In this document: positions 36,260 through 47,326 of the stretch, one piece after another
How positions within the stretch are numbered: the first letter of the stretch is position 1
Layout of the letters: each line of letters starts with the position of its first letter
From: Opisthorchis felineus
Taxonomy: Eukaryota > Platyhelminthes > Trematoda > Opisthorchiida > Opisthorchiidae
NCBI GenBank assembly: GCA_004794785.1
Contig: SJOL01010838.1
Span: forward strand, 522,383 to 586,382
Length of the DNA: 64,000 nt
Direction of reading: 5' to 3'
Notes under the pieces: generated by a model
Database searches by the model: none
The model's input: the letters and a program-made list of their open reading frames with translations, nothing else
What the model was told of the DNA's origin: nothing
Translations under genes and position numbers: made by a program

Positions 36260-36437
36260 AGACGGCTCAGTGGTTAGAGCGCGAGTTTATTGACCGGAAG
36301 GTCTGTGATTCGAACCCGACCTCTGCCTCTCGACTTCCCCTGTCTAGGCTTGGGCAACCTGGCAATATCCCAGCCCTCGTGCTTCTTTCGGGTGACATGG
36401 CAGTTACGCACCGAAAGGGTGATACAGCTGAACTGGT
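36260..36437 (+). mobile_element. tRNA-derived SINE, copy 2
   Basis: A box near 36265 (GGCTCAGTGGTTAGAGCGCG), B box GATTCGAACCC with one change, and a full body ending ACAGCTGAAC. It sits between two pieces of the minus-strand gypsy copy (gag side and pol side), so it entered or survived within that degraded element. Confidence 0.88.
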
Positions 36438-36690
36438 TCAATATTGTTTTCCGAATGTTTGCATGAGGAGGGGACTAGATGCCATATAGTCTACCTTGAT
36501 ACGTTGGCATTCTAGGTTGACGGTTGTTGTTAAACCGAAAAAGTAATTATCCTTCATAACCATTTTAAGATATTGGTATCGGATGTTGTACAAGAGCGTG
36601 TTGTCCCCAAAGATTTGCATGAGGGTCTGGATAGTGCGGTCGAAGCTCAGATCACTGGGTTGTAGGAAGTATGTAATTCAGAAAATCAGA
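36438..36690 (-). mobile_element. Ty3/gypsy gag fragment, inverted
   Basis: The minus strand reads LSFDRTIQ then MQIFGDNTLLYNIRYQYLKM and TVNLECQRIKV, clearly the capsid region homologous to residues ~120-175 of the + strand gag at 35032. It shows that a second, more diverged copy of the same lineage lies in the opposite orientation. Confidence 0.75.
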
Positions 36691-38171
36691 AAATCTGGCG
36701 GCGTCTGGCGATCAAGAGTGTGCCTTCCAAATTTATATACTTAATGAGGTCATCCTATGCGAACTCCTGTGGACGGGTACGAGTACACGGCAAGCTTTTA
36801 CCTGAGTGCATCACGTCCAATGGTGTGAAACAACGCTGACCTCGCGTTTCTTCCCCAACTTTGTACCCATGGTGCATTGTTTATGGCTGATAAATTAAAA
36901 TTGAATTGTCATCGATTCTTCATTATCCACCCGAATTAAGCCACAGATTTCCGCAGATATGGGCAAGCGAGAAAGTGGGGATACAAAATGTTGGGCTAGG
37001 AAAGGTGAGCTCATATACCTTTAGTTTATCACAGCCTAGCGACAGCGGGTGTCCCATACCACAGCGGGAGCTGTATGGCAAGAAAGTGCAACGGCAGACC
37101 GCTGTGGTGTAGCTACTGTATCGATAACCGGCTAGATCACGTGGTCTGTGTGGTGAAATCAGCCTGTTTTATCTGACGGTTGAAAGATATGGTGGGTGCG
37201 GCAATATAACGGGAGGTACCGTCCCAACAATCTGTGTAGCATTGCTTAAATGAGGACTGACAAGCCAGTCAATCGATTCACACAACGAGGACAGTCATTA
37301 AGTCGTCGTTTGGGTCGTTTGGCAAGTCGGTCCAGTGTTCAGCGTGCGCTGGTCTGGTTACACGCTAGATTCGAATGCCAGACATCCTGAGTTCAAATTC
37401 GGTAGGGCCTACAAGAGCAAAACCCGAGTCCACTCAGAATTATTGTGCCAGAACAGGTGGAAGGCTTTTTAAGCGCGACTGTTCGCGCAAGCTAACGAAT
37501 TGCGATGTGTATGAGTCTCGTTACATTGGGTACTGTTTGTTGATTGTTTTTGTTTCGTTTTTATGTGCGGCTAACCTGGTGTTTGCAAATCAGTCGGAAA
37601 GAGCCGGTGCATCGGGATTCGCATACTTCGTTCGCCTTAGTAACCAGATAAGTAGATTGATGAAAAAAACGTCGAATCGGTGAGCCGCAGTTCGTCCTTG
37701 TATCCACTACAAATGGTAGAAAGTGACTCATACTTTGCGATAGGTCACACTTCTCCCAGTCTCCGGGGCAGTCGGTCATTAGTAAGCCGTTAGTTTACTG
37801 CAGCATGTCTTTACAGCAAAAGCCTCGCGGCTCACCGTTACTGTTTTGAAGGTAATGCTTGTGGGACATCCTATGCAAAACCATATTTTATGAAAGACAA
37901 GCATTGCATTTCAACCGCAAGCAAACAAAAGTGTACTTTACGGTGTTCCAATGCCGCGGACTAATTGTGATATTCCAGAACACCACTCAGACCAACACGA
38001 GAAAGTTTATTCAGCGGGATCTCATTTTCCTCTGACCGCATTTGCATTGTTGCTGTCGTCCACGAGATGAAAGTCTGTTGACTAAACTACTGTTAAATTT
38101 GGATGATAGAAAAATCAACTGGCTGAAGTCTCTCAGTCTCGTTAGGCAAGGTCGAATACAAATCCGAATAT
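36691..38171. other. Interval without recognised features
   Basis: Short unrelated open frames only. Nothing matches the LINE, SINE or gypsy families present on either side. Confidence 0.4.
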
Positions 38172-38342
38172 GAGTTCGAGATTATTCAGTGGTTAAGGCA
38201 CTGGGAGGTCCGTGGTTAGAACCCAGCCTCTGCATCTCGACTGCTACTGTCTAGGCTTGGGCAACTTGACAGTATCGAAACCCTCGTGCTTCCTTCGGGT
38301 GGCATGGCAGCTAGGCACCGGAAAGATGTTACAGCTGAACCA
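38172..38342 (+). mobile_element. tRNA-derived SINE, copy 3 (diverged head)
   Basis: The head is altered (GAGATTATTCAGTGGTTAAGG) and the B box reads GGTTAGAACCC, so the polymerase III promoter is probably damaged. The body keeps GTCTAGGCTTGGGCAAC and CTTCCTTCGGGTGGCATGGC and ends ACAGCTGAACCATT. Confidence 0.8.
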
Positions 38343-38699
38343 TTAGATCCATGACGCTGTTTCTGAACGAATGCTTCCATATTAGCGGACTGGCTGTCTA
38401 GGCATCGGTGGATGATTGCGATGGGTCATTTTCCTCTCAACAGATCCACTTTTGGAGTTGCGAGATTCACGTAACAGCCGACTATGATGAACGGAATCCT
38501 ACATGCTCCCACCACCTCGTGCGTCAGACTTTCGAGTCAAAGACCTAAAAAAAACCGCCCTTCTTCGACACGGGCAATCGGGTTGTATCATTCGCCTTTA
38601 CAGTTTGTCTTCTACATGTCCCTCATCCAAGTTCTGCTTCATTTAACTGTCAACCACCGAACTGTTGCTTCTTACCTAAGCTTCTGCCTAGTAATATAA

Positions 38700-39310
38700 A
38701 TCAAAACAAACCTTTGTTAGGCTCAGAAGATCTGTTTCAAATCGCTGTCTTCAACGTCCGCACTTTGTGTCAAATTGGTAGCCGTTTCGCAAACCTTGTT
38801 CTCTCTTTCGATCGTCTCAAAAACACGCAAACAGAACCCCAGTTCGGTCATATATCTCAAAACGCTCGGGAGAAACCAAGATTTCCCGCAGTTTACTCTG
38901 TTGTTTGGTAATCCTGATGCGATGGCTCGTGTGAGTTGTGCGTGGCCTCGAGTACGTTTTGCTGAACTGGATTGTAGTAGTCTTTGTGCTGTTTGGTTGA
39001 CTGGTTCAATCAAGATCAATGGCATCTTGGCAACTGATGCTTTTTTATGTCAGCTTACGATCCGACAGAAGACGGCTCTGAGATTGAGAAAAACGTCTAC
39101 TATCGAGGCTTGTCACGGCTGTTCCAATCAGCCCGAGGTATAGCTATCGTGATTCTGGCAGGTGATACGAATGCCTAGGTCGGTCGACTAAGTCCTGATG
39201 AAGCTCTTCTTGGCGGCCGATTCGGAGTTGACGTTCATCGCACTGAAAATGGGGAACGAATTCGATTATGTGCTGAGAATCAGCTGACACCGTGCGACTT
39301 GGATTCGTGC
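38700..39310 (+). mobile_element. LINE endonuclease-domain fragment
   Basis: On the + strand across frames: AVFNVRTLCQIGS (about 38745-38785), a VIYL/SETRIQD-like remnant, GNPDAMARVSCAW, AELDCSSLCAVWLTGS, AYDP (about 39055), LAGDTNA (about 39155) and FGVDVHRTENGERI (about 39220-39260). This is the AP-endonuclease domain of the RTE-like LINE family in the opposite orientation to the 24.8-29.7 kb copy. Stops and frameshifts show it is dead. It ends where a SINE 3' half begins. Confidence 0.75.
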
Positions 39311-39382
39311 CACCAGATTCGAACTCCTTGCGTTTCCTTCGGGTGGCATGGCAACTAGGCGCTGAAAAGGTGTTACAGCTGC
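39311..39382 (+). mobile_element. tRNA-derived SINE, 3' half (copy 4)
   Basis: Only the last ~70 bases are present: GTTTCCTTCGGGTGGCATGG, AACTAGGCGCTGAAAAGGTG and TTACAGCTGC. The tRNA-like head is missing. Confidence 0.75.
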
Positions 39383-40140
39383 ATTATCATTGTTATTATT
39401 ACTAATACTGCGCTGTAGCTATCCGAAATCAGAGGAATTTCGCACATTTTTTTACGGTACAAGTTTCCCCCCCCTTTGTAGCATTAAAGACATCAAGTAT
39501 TCTCTGGACCATTTTTATTCTCAAATCCTTGTCTTTAGTTGGTGCGAACCGTTAGTGGTTCCTTTTGTGACCCACCTTACAGTTGTCTCCGTACAGTTCA
39601 TCTTTTGACCAGTTTGCGTGTTTCTTTCTGCGACAGTTTTCCCTATTTTCTGTACGTTTGGGCTATCCTTCACGCTTGTTGCAGTTAGGCCTGCGATTTC
39701 CTCAGGCGCCAGTCCAATGCTTTTATCATCGTCCGCTCAAGGGTTTCTGAACGTTACTTCGGTCAACACCACGTAATAATGTTCCATGCACCACGGGGAT
39801 ATGATCCGGTGCTTTTGCTGCGGAATGCGTCATGACTAAAGTGACTTTATTCGCTAGCATAATGTGGGTAAAAAACGACACGTAACAAACTATTTTTTAC
39901 CCACGTGCAACTGGATGAGAAAGTGGTAAAGTGCGTCACAATTGTGAAAGGATTCGGAATCACCGGAAGGGTCTCTTTCTTGAGAGTTTCGCTTGCCTGG
40001 AGATTTCTAACGAGGAAGGAACATTACAGATACATGAATCGGCTGGATCCAGTGGTCAAAAAAGCGATGATTTGACCATCGTAGCCTAAGTGCCACGGTG
40101 GTTGCAACCGTTCAGCATGCGAAGCAATTTTTATTATCTT
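39383..40140. other. Interval without recognised features
   Basis: A/T-rich sequence with only short chance frames. No splice-bounded coding segment was found. Confidence 0.4.
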
Positions 40141-40425
40141 GAAGGAACACAACTGATAAGGTTGCTGAAATCTCTTCGACAACCCACGACCGGTCCCGCC
40201 TTCCTTGGCTTATATTGTAGGCGCAGTCTCCGAGTTTCCATCAACATGTTCCGTTTTAACCCAGATTATACAAAATTCGCGGAATACACTCATTTGCACA
40301 CCAATTTGGTTTTAATGAGGGACTCAATTCAATCTGATTAGCCACGAAGTACTCCCAGTTTATCATTTCCTTAAATGTGATATGCCATCCCAAGACTGTC
40401 AGAAATTTCAGCAGGTAGCATAAAA
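40141..40425. mobile_element. Foldback/MITE-like element, copy 1
   Basis: The left arm begins GAAGGAACACAACTGATAAG and continues GTTGCTGAAATCTCTTCGAC. The right arm near 40384-40425 reads as its imperfect reverse complement (CTGTCAGAAATTTCAGCAGG). The interior shares a stretch with the element at 61936-62335, in reverse orientation (ACACTCATTTGCACACCAAT here; ATGTGCAAATGAGTGTATTA there). No coding capacity is visible. The inverted ends and multiple copies suggest a small non-autonomous element, but the transposase family is unknown. Confidence 0.55.
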
Positions 40426-40705
40426 TTGAAGCGGATTTGATTTGCGGATTTGATTTGTAATTTATTATGTTAACTGCGATCACCGCGTCATATTCAAGCT
40501 TCGTTTAATAAGAGACGCCCACCTGGGGAACTGAAATGTCCGCAAGTTCGAAATCTCTCTTCTGCTGGAGTCTTGTAGGTGTGCATCCGAATGCCTATTA
40601 GGAGTCGACGCGTTTATTCTAAACCTACTGAGTAAGTTCCTGTTGGTTTACCCAGTGATCAAGCCGAGACGTTTTCCTTCCAAAGTTGTTAATATTCTGA
40701 CTAAG

Positions 40706-40888
40706 TGGGGCTAGATGGCTCAGTAGTTAGAGCGTGAATTTACTGACCGGAAGGTCCGTGGTTCGAACCCGACCTCTGCCTCTCGACTTCCCTTGTCTAG
40801 GCTTTGGCAACCTGACAGTATCCCAGCCCTCGTGCTTCCTTCTGCTGGCATGGCAGCTAGGCACCGAAAGGGTGCTACAGCTGAACGA
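40706..40888 (+). mobile_element. tRNA-derived SINE, copy 5
   Basis: Good A and B boxes (GGCTCAGTAGTTAGAGCGTG; GGTTCGAACCC), then the full body, ending ACAGCTGAACGATGAC. It differs from the other copies by scattered substitutions. Confidence 0.9.
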
Positions 40889-43639
40889 TGACAACCAAAA
40901 ATAATTATTACTTTGGGTAGGGGATAACATTACCAGAAATAGCGGAAATTGAGGTGTACACAAATCGGAGAACTACGGCAAGTGGATAACAGATGATGAG
41001 GCATAGGGTTAAGCGCGAACCCTACCCGTGTAACGGCGGACATTACTGATGAGGCATGCGAGTAGTATGTGGTTTTTTCGTAACTCCGCGGCGAAGGGCT
41101 TTCCTCCTCCGTAGAATTGAAATGGTGAAAGAGATTAATTCGGGAATTGGCGATGAGTCCATTCGCTTGTTCCCGGAGTTGTGCCTGTCGGTTAGAAATA
41201 AGACCGAAGCAGATAGGACGGATTGTGTAACGTTGCAAACTGAGAGTGGGAGCTGAGAGCAGGACGAACGACTATTCGTAATACCACAACTGTTTTTCGT
41301 ATTAACCGGCAACCGAACCCAGAAACTTGGTGCTTTGAATGGCGGAACGGTTCCATAGGTTGGGCAGTGTTCGCACATTGGAAATTAGCGGTTGCTGGTT
41401 ACCTATTTGTGATCAATCGTAGTGTCCGACCACACGCATTGTCCTGTACTTTGAACCTTGACTGATACACAAGGAATGTTTGCGTGTTTTTCAATCATTC
41501 CGTGGACTTTTCTGTTCTCCTGCAGACCTCTGCGCAAGTAGGAAACAAGCTACAAGCACTGCCATTTTTCGACTGTTTATAGACGTCTGTTTCATGTTTC
41601 CTGGTCTTTCAGACACCCAAATCAGGTTTGCACACTTTTCTCTGCGCTGCCTGTTTTTTTCCATAAACACGACTTGCTTCGCTACCAGAGTGCACCGTGT
41701 TGCGTTAGTCTACCCGTTATTAGGTTCTCCTAGTGATCCAGTCATGTTTTTTCAATGGGTTGTGTTGCAACTCGGTACAAACCGCTCTTGCCTTCGGTAC
41801 TATTTAAGTGTCAACTCACCAGCCATTTCGTTACATGCTGATGCCTAAATTATCACGTGAGGCGAAAGTCCGAGAAGGTTGAATGGAGGTTTGTAATGGA
41901 GGCAGGTGCAGCTCGCCCGCTGCCAACCAGCCTTCCCGAAGTTTCAGTTTGATTTGTCCTGTACCCATTTGGTGTGTATTCCCCAGGTTTGGAATTGTAC
42001 TCCTGTCCTCTTATACTCGTGTCCCGGATCCATGGTCACCGTCTTCCCGGCTTCAATCTTCAAACTGCTCAGAAAGTCTCGTCGCTTGTGTCCTTAGCAA
42101 GCTTCAAAATTAGGATCTCATATTTGCCAGTCAACCAGCTGCTTGCCAGCGCAGCGTTCTACAAGAAGATGGAATCGCGTGGAGGTGCAGAGCTGACCAA
42201 GGTTGGTCAGCTGATCGCAGGATTTGTTCTGGATGTAGCACTGTGAGGACACAGGCGCCGATAAATGTGGCTGATTCTGCCCCAGATATCTGGACTAGGA
42301 TAGCCGTCATTCTGGAGTTGGTGCAATTCGGTTCAACCGTTACTCTCTGATTCGTATCATCTGAAACTTGGAGTTGTTCCACTCTTGTACAAGGTATAAT
42401 CAGATTTCCTTCATTGGATTTTGGTGCACGGTTTGTGAACTTAAAAACTCAACCGTACTGAGATTTCCTTGATCTCACTGAGTGCAGCGAAGTCTATCCT
42501 GTAGCATATGAGTTCTTTCGCAACGACGGCAATTTGCTTTTCGAGCCTAGCTCCTTCATTCCTATCCGGGAAAATCCGCACGCTTCATGTTCTGTGTCTT
42601 CTCTCTCTTTACAGTTCGCGTCACATGCAGGCAGGTGAATTTTTTTTACCGCTGGAGCTTATTTCGGGTACCCCATCTGCAGCATTTAACTTCAAGATTC
42701 GACGCACAAGGCATTGGGAAGCTGACTTGGATGGGGACCGCAAGGAGTAGAACACTGTGCTCAGCAGGCGCCTTTTGTGCAGCACCGGACTAGGAGGTTT
42801 GTGACAGTTCAGCAGATCCGTTCGAAATACTAGTGGCAGTCACCTATTTTGGCCAAATTTGCTGCCGACCTTCGCTTATGGGTTTCCAGTCAGATCCAAC
42901 GAACTCTAGCGGAGTTGTTCGAAGCGGGCCATATGTGAAGCGTTCTCTGCTTGTGACTGGGGAACGTCCATTCAAGAGAGGACTTAGAGGATTGCAGCTG
43001 GTATCCCCTACCAAACTGTTGACGACCAAATTTGTCATAGTTCCCACAAGAAACGAGTCAATACTTCATAAGCATTGGTGATCGAAAGCGGTTAGTGTTT
43101 GAACATCCTCCACTGTGTGGTCCGCATATTCAAGTTCTCCGAAGGGTTCACCTAGAACTGTTGTTCCCGCTGCGCCATTCGTTATATGGTTGAGAAAGTC
43201 GCCCAGGATAAAACTGAACAGAACCGTAATCGTGGACACTTCTGTATGTCTGCTTGATATGTTAACTCTATGAGAACTTTCATCGTAAACTCCATACCTG
43301 TACAAACGTCTGAATACACCTGACTTACATTATACGAGCGAATGTTTTCAGTAACCCACCCAGTGGGCAACTTTTGACGTCACGGAAGATAAGCGGGTGT
43401 TGGTCTTCGATATTCGTGGCCTAGTTTTGGTTGCTGTGCTGACCATGCGGTCTACACAGTGAGCGTGTCATTGACTACCCGTATGCACGTGCCTTGTGGT
43501 GATCTGGTCTGATACTCAGGTCGGCACCTATCATCTAGTTCACTGCAAATGTGAGTTTTTTTTCCTGGTCATTCATCTCAAATCTGAGGTGAATCACAAA
43601 ACAGGCAAATTTAGTCTATATTCGACTGCATACCAATCT
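40889..43639. other. Interval without a supportable gene
   Basis: Several open frames of 60-120 codons on both strands, none with a recognisable domain. A short block at 42752-42800 (CAGCACCGGACT) resembles one at 29765-29805 beside the LINE, so dispersed repeat DNA is likely here too. Confidence 0.35.
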
Positions 43640-43828
43640 GGGGGGCGAGATGGCTCAGTGGTTAGAGCGCAACCTTACTGAAAGGAAAGTCCGTGGTTCG
43701 AACCTGACTTCCGCCACTCAGCTTCCCCAGTCTAGGCTTGGTCAACGTGGCAGTATCCCAGCCCTCGTGCTTCCTTCGGGTGGCATGGCAGCTAGGCACC
43801 GAAAGGATGTTACAGCTGAACGATTTTT
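43640..43828 (+). mobile_element. tRNA-derived SINE, copy 6
   Basis: GGGGGCGAGATGGCTCAGTG head, B box GGTTCGAACCT (last base changed), full body and a T-rich 3' end at about 43822-43830. It directly abuts a LINE 3' fragment in the same orientation. Confidence 0.9.
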
Positions 43829-43859
43829 TTCATACCAGTTTGGTTTTGACGGGAGGCCA

Positions 43860-44700
43860 AGCTCAAGCACTGTTGGATAAACAGATCACCATGCTACCAT
43901 CTTCCGGTGCAAGCCTTGCACATAAAAAGTTCAAAGTCACACTTCAGAACGTACGGTCTCTTAGAATGACTTATTCAATTCAAGGGGAAGCGCAAAATGC
44001 TTAGGAGAACTTCACATATCCCGGTAGCTGTTTCAGCTTTGATGAAGTGTGTCTGTTGAAGTCGTTGCACGAATTTCAAAAGCCCAAATCACGTTCGCTA
44101 ATTTGCGTCACCCCTGGTGTCAAAACGGCACATCATTCAGTTTCAAGGGTCGCGTGCACCAGGATTCAGTCAGGGCTATATTGTTGTATGATTGCAGGAC
44201 ATGATCTCTGCGGACAACTGATGTGAGCCGTCTTACGTTTTTTAATCATCGATGTCTCAGAAGCGTTGCTGGTGTCGGATGACGTCAGCGAATTTGTTAC
44301 GAGGTTCTTAGATAACGAGTATTTGGCTGTGCGATGGATCGCAGAAAACGTCCAGCACCACCAACTTCGATGGCTCGGCCATTTGCTACGTATGCCAAAA
44401 CAGCGTCTACTGAGACGGGTGTTGTTCTCCGTGCCTCGTTCAGAATGGCGGAAACTGCGAGGTTGACAACGTATGATTTGGCAGAAGAGTGGTAAAGCGA
44501 TTACAAAGATTTTGGGTGTTGTTGGTGCGGATGTGGTCCCCGTAACCCGCCTCATGTGCCTAGCTGGAAACATGACAAAAAGTGACGGTTTGGTAATGTC
44601 GGTGGCGTTCGCGCTGTCAGTTTCTTCCCATATTGTCTGATTGGCGCTGGGAGAATTAGGTACCTGGGATTGCTTGCGATAGTCAACTCAACTTGTGGTT
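43860..44700 (+). mobile_element. RTE-like LINE C-terminal fragment
   Basis: The + strand reads FTYPGSCFS (consensus FTYLGSCIS, about 44005), later HQLRWLGHLLRMPKQRLLRR and VLFSVPRSEWRKLRG (about 44363-44465), then MIWQKSGKAI and LGVVGAD. This is the C-terminal block of the same subfamily as the fragment at 31121-31830, in the opposite orientation. Multiple stops are present. Confidence 0.8.
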
Positions 44701-46149
44701 GTGCGGCAGCGGAGCATCAATGTCGGCGCTAATGTTGCTGTCTCTGTTGGTGCTGACGATGATAATGACTTCGTCCCAGCATTGTTTTGCAGTTTTCGTA
44801 TCTAACTTCGTACCCGTTTTCTACTCTCCGTTATCAGTGAAGTAAACAGTCCGCTTTTGCGATTATCAGCGTGTAACAGCATCCGTGGAGACATTTTGAA
44901 ATCCTCCACAGTCTTGTCCTCACTGGTGGTGGTGGGGACAGTGTAACAGAATATGTGCTCAACATGACGGTTTTCCTCTGTGAGACGTCACTGTTCTCAT
45001 CACAACCCCCCATTAATCAAGAACTGTTCACTCGATACTCTGGATATCATTGGATAGTTTTGTCAGTCTAGGAAATCCAACTGTTTTCAAGTGTGGTTGC
45101 CCCGGATATCCCACCCGTTTGAATATTTTCAATTGTGAAACCTTTACTGGTATCTAATATGTGGAAGAGAAGTAAACCTTGACCGTCAGAATCAGTCGAA
45201 ACCTTGTATTCTCTCTTCCTCTCTGTGTGTGTGCATTCTTCGTTGAATGAAAGGAAACCACAAAGACAATGCCCAGTGTGAGAGGCAAGGTTATAGCCAG
45301 TTGTTCATATATTGGAACGGCTGTCTGACTACTTATGAGCGATCGAGATGTTTTATCTCGCAGGGGACCTGAAATTTTTTCAACCGATCCCTCTACGCCC
45401 ATCTTGTGAGTCACAATGCGGAGAAAAGCGTCGGTGTGACTGCTCTGTTCGGGACTCGAGCTCATCCTTTAGTTGCTGTGTACGGATGAAGGGCCCACCT
45501 GAAAGAAACAGCCCCATGTGATCTACTCTGCGAGGTTATCTCTCCTGATGGAGAATCAACGAGAAAAATGACATCCTTTTACCCGAATGGTTCCCGGTAG
45601 TTATTGTAATTTACTTGCAGAAGAGCACAGTTTCCGTCGTAGAACTCTCCCCACTGTCATTACGCCAGTAATCGTGTCGTCCGTCGACCTCCACTGATTG
45701 ATTTCAGTTGCCTTCAGTGTTTCCAAGGTGTCCATTTAGTCTGACGGGATTCGATCCAAGGTAGTGCCTGCCTGGCATTAAGGAAACAGAGATGTGGGCA
45801 AACGTCCAGACGCTCGGGACTTTTTTCTTCATTTCGGCCTACTGGGTGGACGTCGATGAGATCGTCAAGGGACAAAAATCCGCCCGTAGTGGAGGTTTTC
45901 GGGCTGCGAAGCTCCACTCCACCTCTATGATTATTCAGGTAAACAAACTGACTACTCACCAGTAGTCAGATATCTAATTGAATTGGTCGGCAGATGGCTA
46001 AGGGAACACCGATGTCTTGCGCGGTACATATACCCGAAGTCTCAGGTTTCTCCATATGTCATAACAGACGGGGGTTCCTTCTGACGTGGAACTCCACGCA
46101 CATCTCATATGCTCTTGCCCATGGAACCGACTCTACGTTTGAATACAAT
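44701..46149. other. Interval with a weak minus-strand gene candidate
   Basis: No firm gene. Between 46090 and 45154 the minus strand has several coding-like stretches separated by possible micro-introns, described under findings. Recognised repeats are absent. Confidence 0.3.
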
Positions 46150-46620
46150 AACTATTGTGTGGTGTAAAAGTACTCTGTGCCGATCCTTAGCTGTGTAACA
46201 TAAAGTACGAGTCGCTTGTATTTTACTGCGTGAAACGTTTTTTCGTCATATGCTAGGATCCGTGGTCCGAACTTGTCTACCAAACTTTGGCGGAAGAACC
46301 TGAATCTCAGGTTCGAACGCCCAAACAACCACGGTGGATTTCGTTGAATTGGGTAGGCAACGCTCAAGCCGCCTTAAGACGAGCAAATCCAGCCCACCCA
46401 CACTGAGCGTTGGAGGCCCAGCGACCGTGCGCGCACGTGATCCCGGACATATCGCCATCTCGCCACATCCAATCGGAAAAGGCTGCAGTTGCTCGGGTTC
46501 ATGTGACCTTTAGGTCGTCTCAGCAGCCCGAGCTGGCATATCCATACATGGCCACGCTGCCGGTGAACCAATAGGATAGCAGACGGCTTAGCTTGAACGG
46601 CCTTGGCCTACCAACTGGAC
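46150..46620 (-). repeat. Dispersed repeat with overlapping pseudo-frames
   Basis: The minus strand carries long overlapping frames (WICSS, then RNPPWLFGRSNLRFRFFRQS, and in another frame VVWAFEPEIQVL and FGRQVRTTDPS). I remember translations of this type as recurrent spurious proteins in opisthorchiid fluke annotations. I see no protein domain, and at least two frames are equally open, so I treat it as dispersed repeat DNA and not a gene. Only one copy is in this window. Confidence 0.4.
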
Positions 46621-47263
46621 AACCAATCATTGTGCCCCGTTTGACCAGTCGACGGTGCATTTCGGCTCTGACGTGTTAGGTGTGCTATTCACGCAGGATC
46701 GTGGGTGCGTGCTGCAGGTGAGCTGTTCCCTCAGTCGTGCCGGTGATGATGCGGGTCGGTGACTGTCCATATATCGTCCACTTTTTCCAGTCTTAACTCT
46801 TAGGGCCTGTCTACTACGATAGGATCTTATTACACAACTGAGTGAAATCCAGACAACTGATAATATTCGGCAGCTGAACCTTTAGGGATAGGATGACAGG
46901 CAGCACCGCAAGTGTCTATATCCGTGCAGGTATGTAAGGATATTTTCCGCAAAAATCATAGAGAGGATACAACGGTGCAGTTGAGTTGATTCAAATGGCA
47001 TTGAAGCCGTAGCGGATATCGGTTCCCCCAAGCCAGACCGCTTTCAGGGGGCTATATCGACCACTGGTCCACAGATCCATCGACGCTCTTCAATGGCCTT
47101 CGCCATTCAAGTCCGTGATACATGTTTACCGCAGCACAGACTGCTCACTTTGTACTCTACTTCCTTCTAACTGGCAGAGAACAATAGCCCGTCGGTTGCC
47201 CGCCCCATCTCTGCGTTTATTTCCTATCTCTTCCAGGGCAACTCGCATCTCTGAACTCCGGTG

Positions 47264-47326
47264 ATGACTCCCCTTATTCTTCTTGGGTTTTCATTTTGCT
47301 TCTGTGCGACAAACGTAGGAGGTTCG
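47264..47326 (+). CDS. GLMP: GLMP exon 1, signal peptide
   Basis: Starts ATG at 47264 and encodes 21 residues with a hydrophobic core LILLGFSFCF, a typical secretory signal. The donor GTGAGT follows at 47327. The intron is only 43 bases and ends TCCTAACAG, so it carries a branch-point-like CTAAC close to the acceptor. Very short 5' introns are usual in flatworm genes. No other ATG with a signal peptide was found nearby. Confidence 0.75.
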
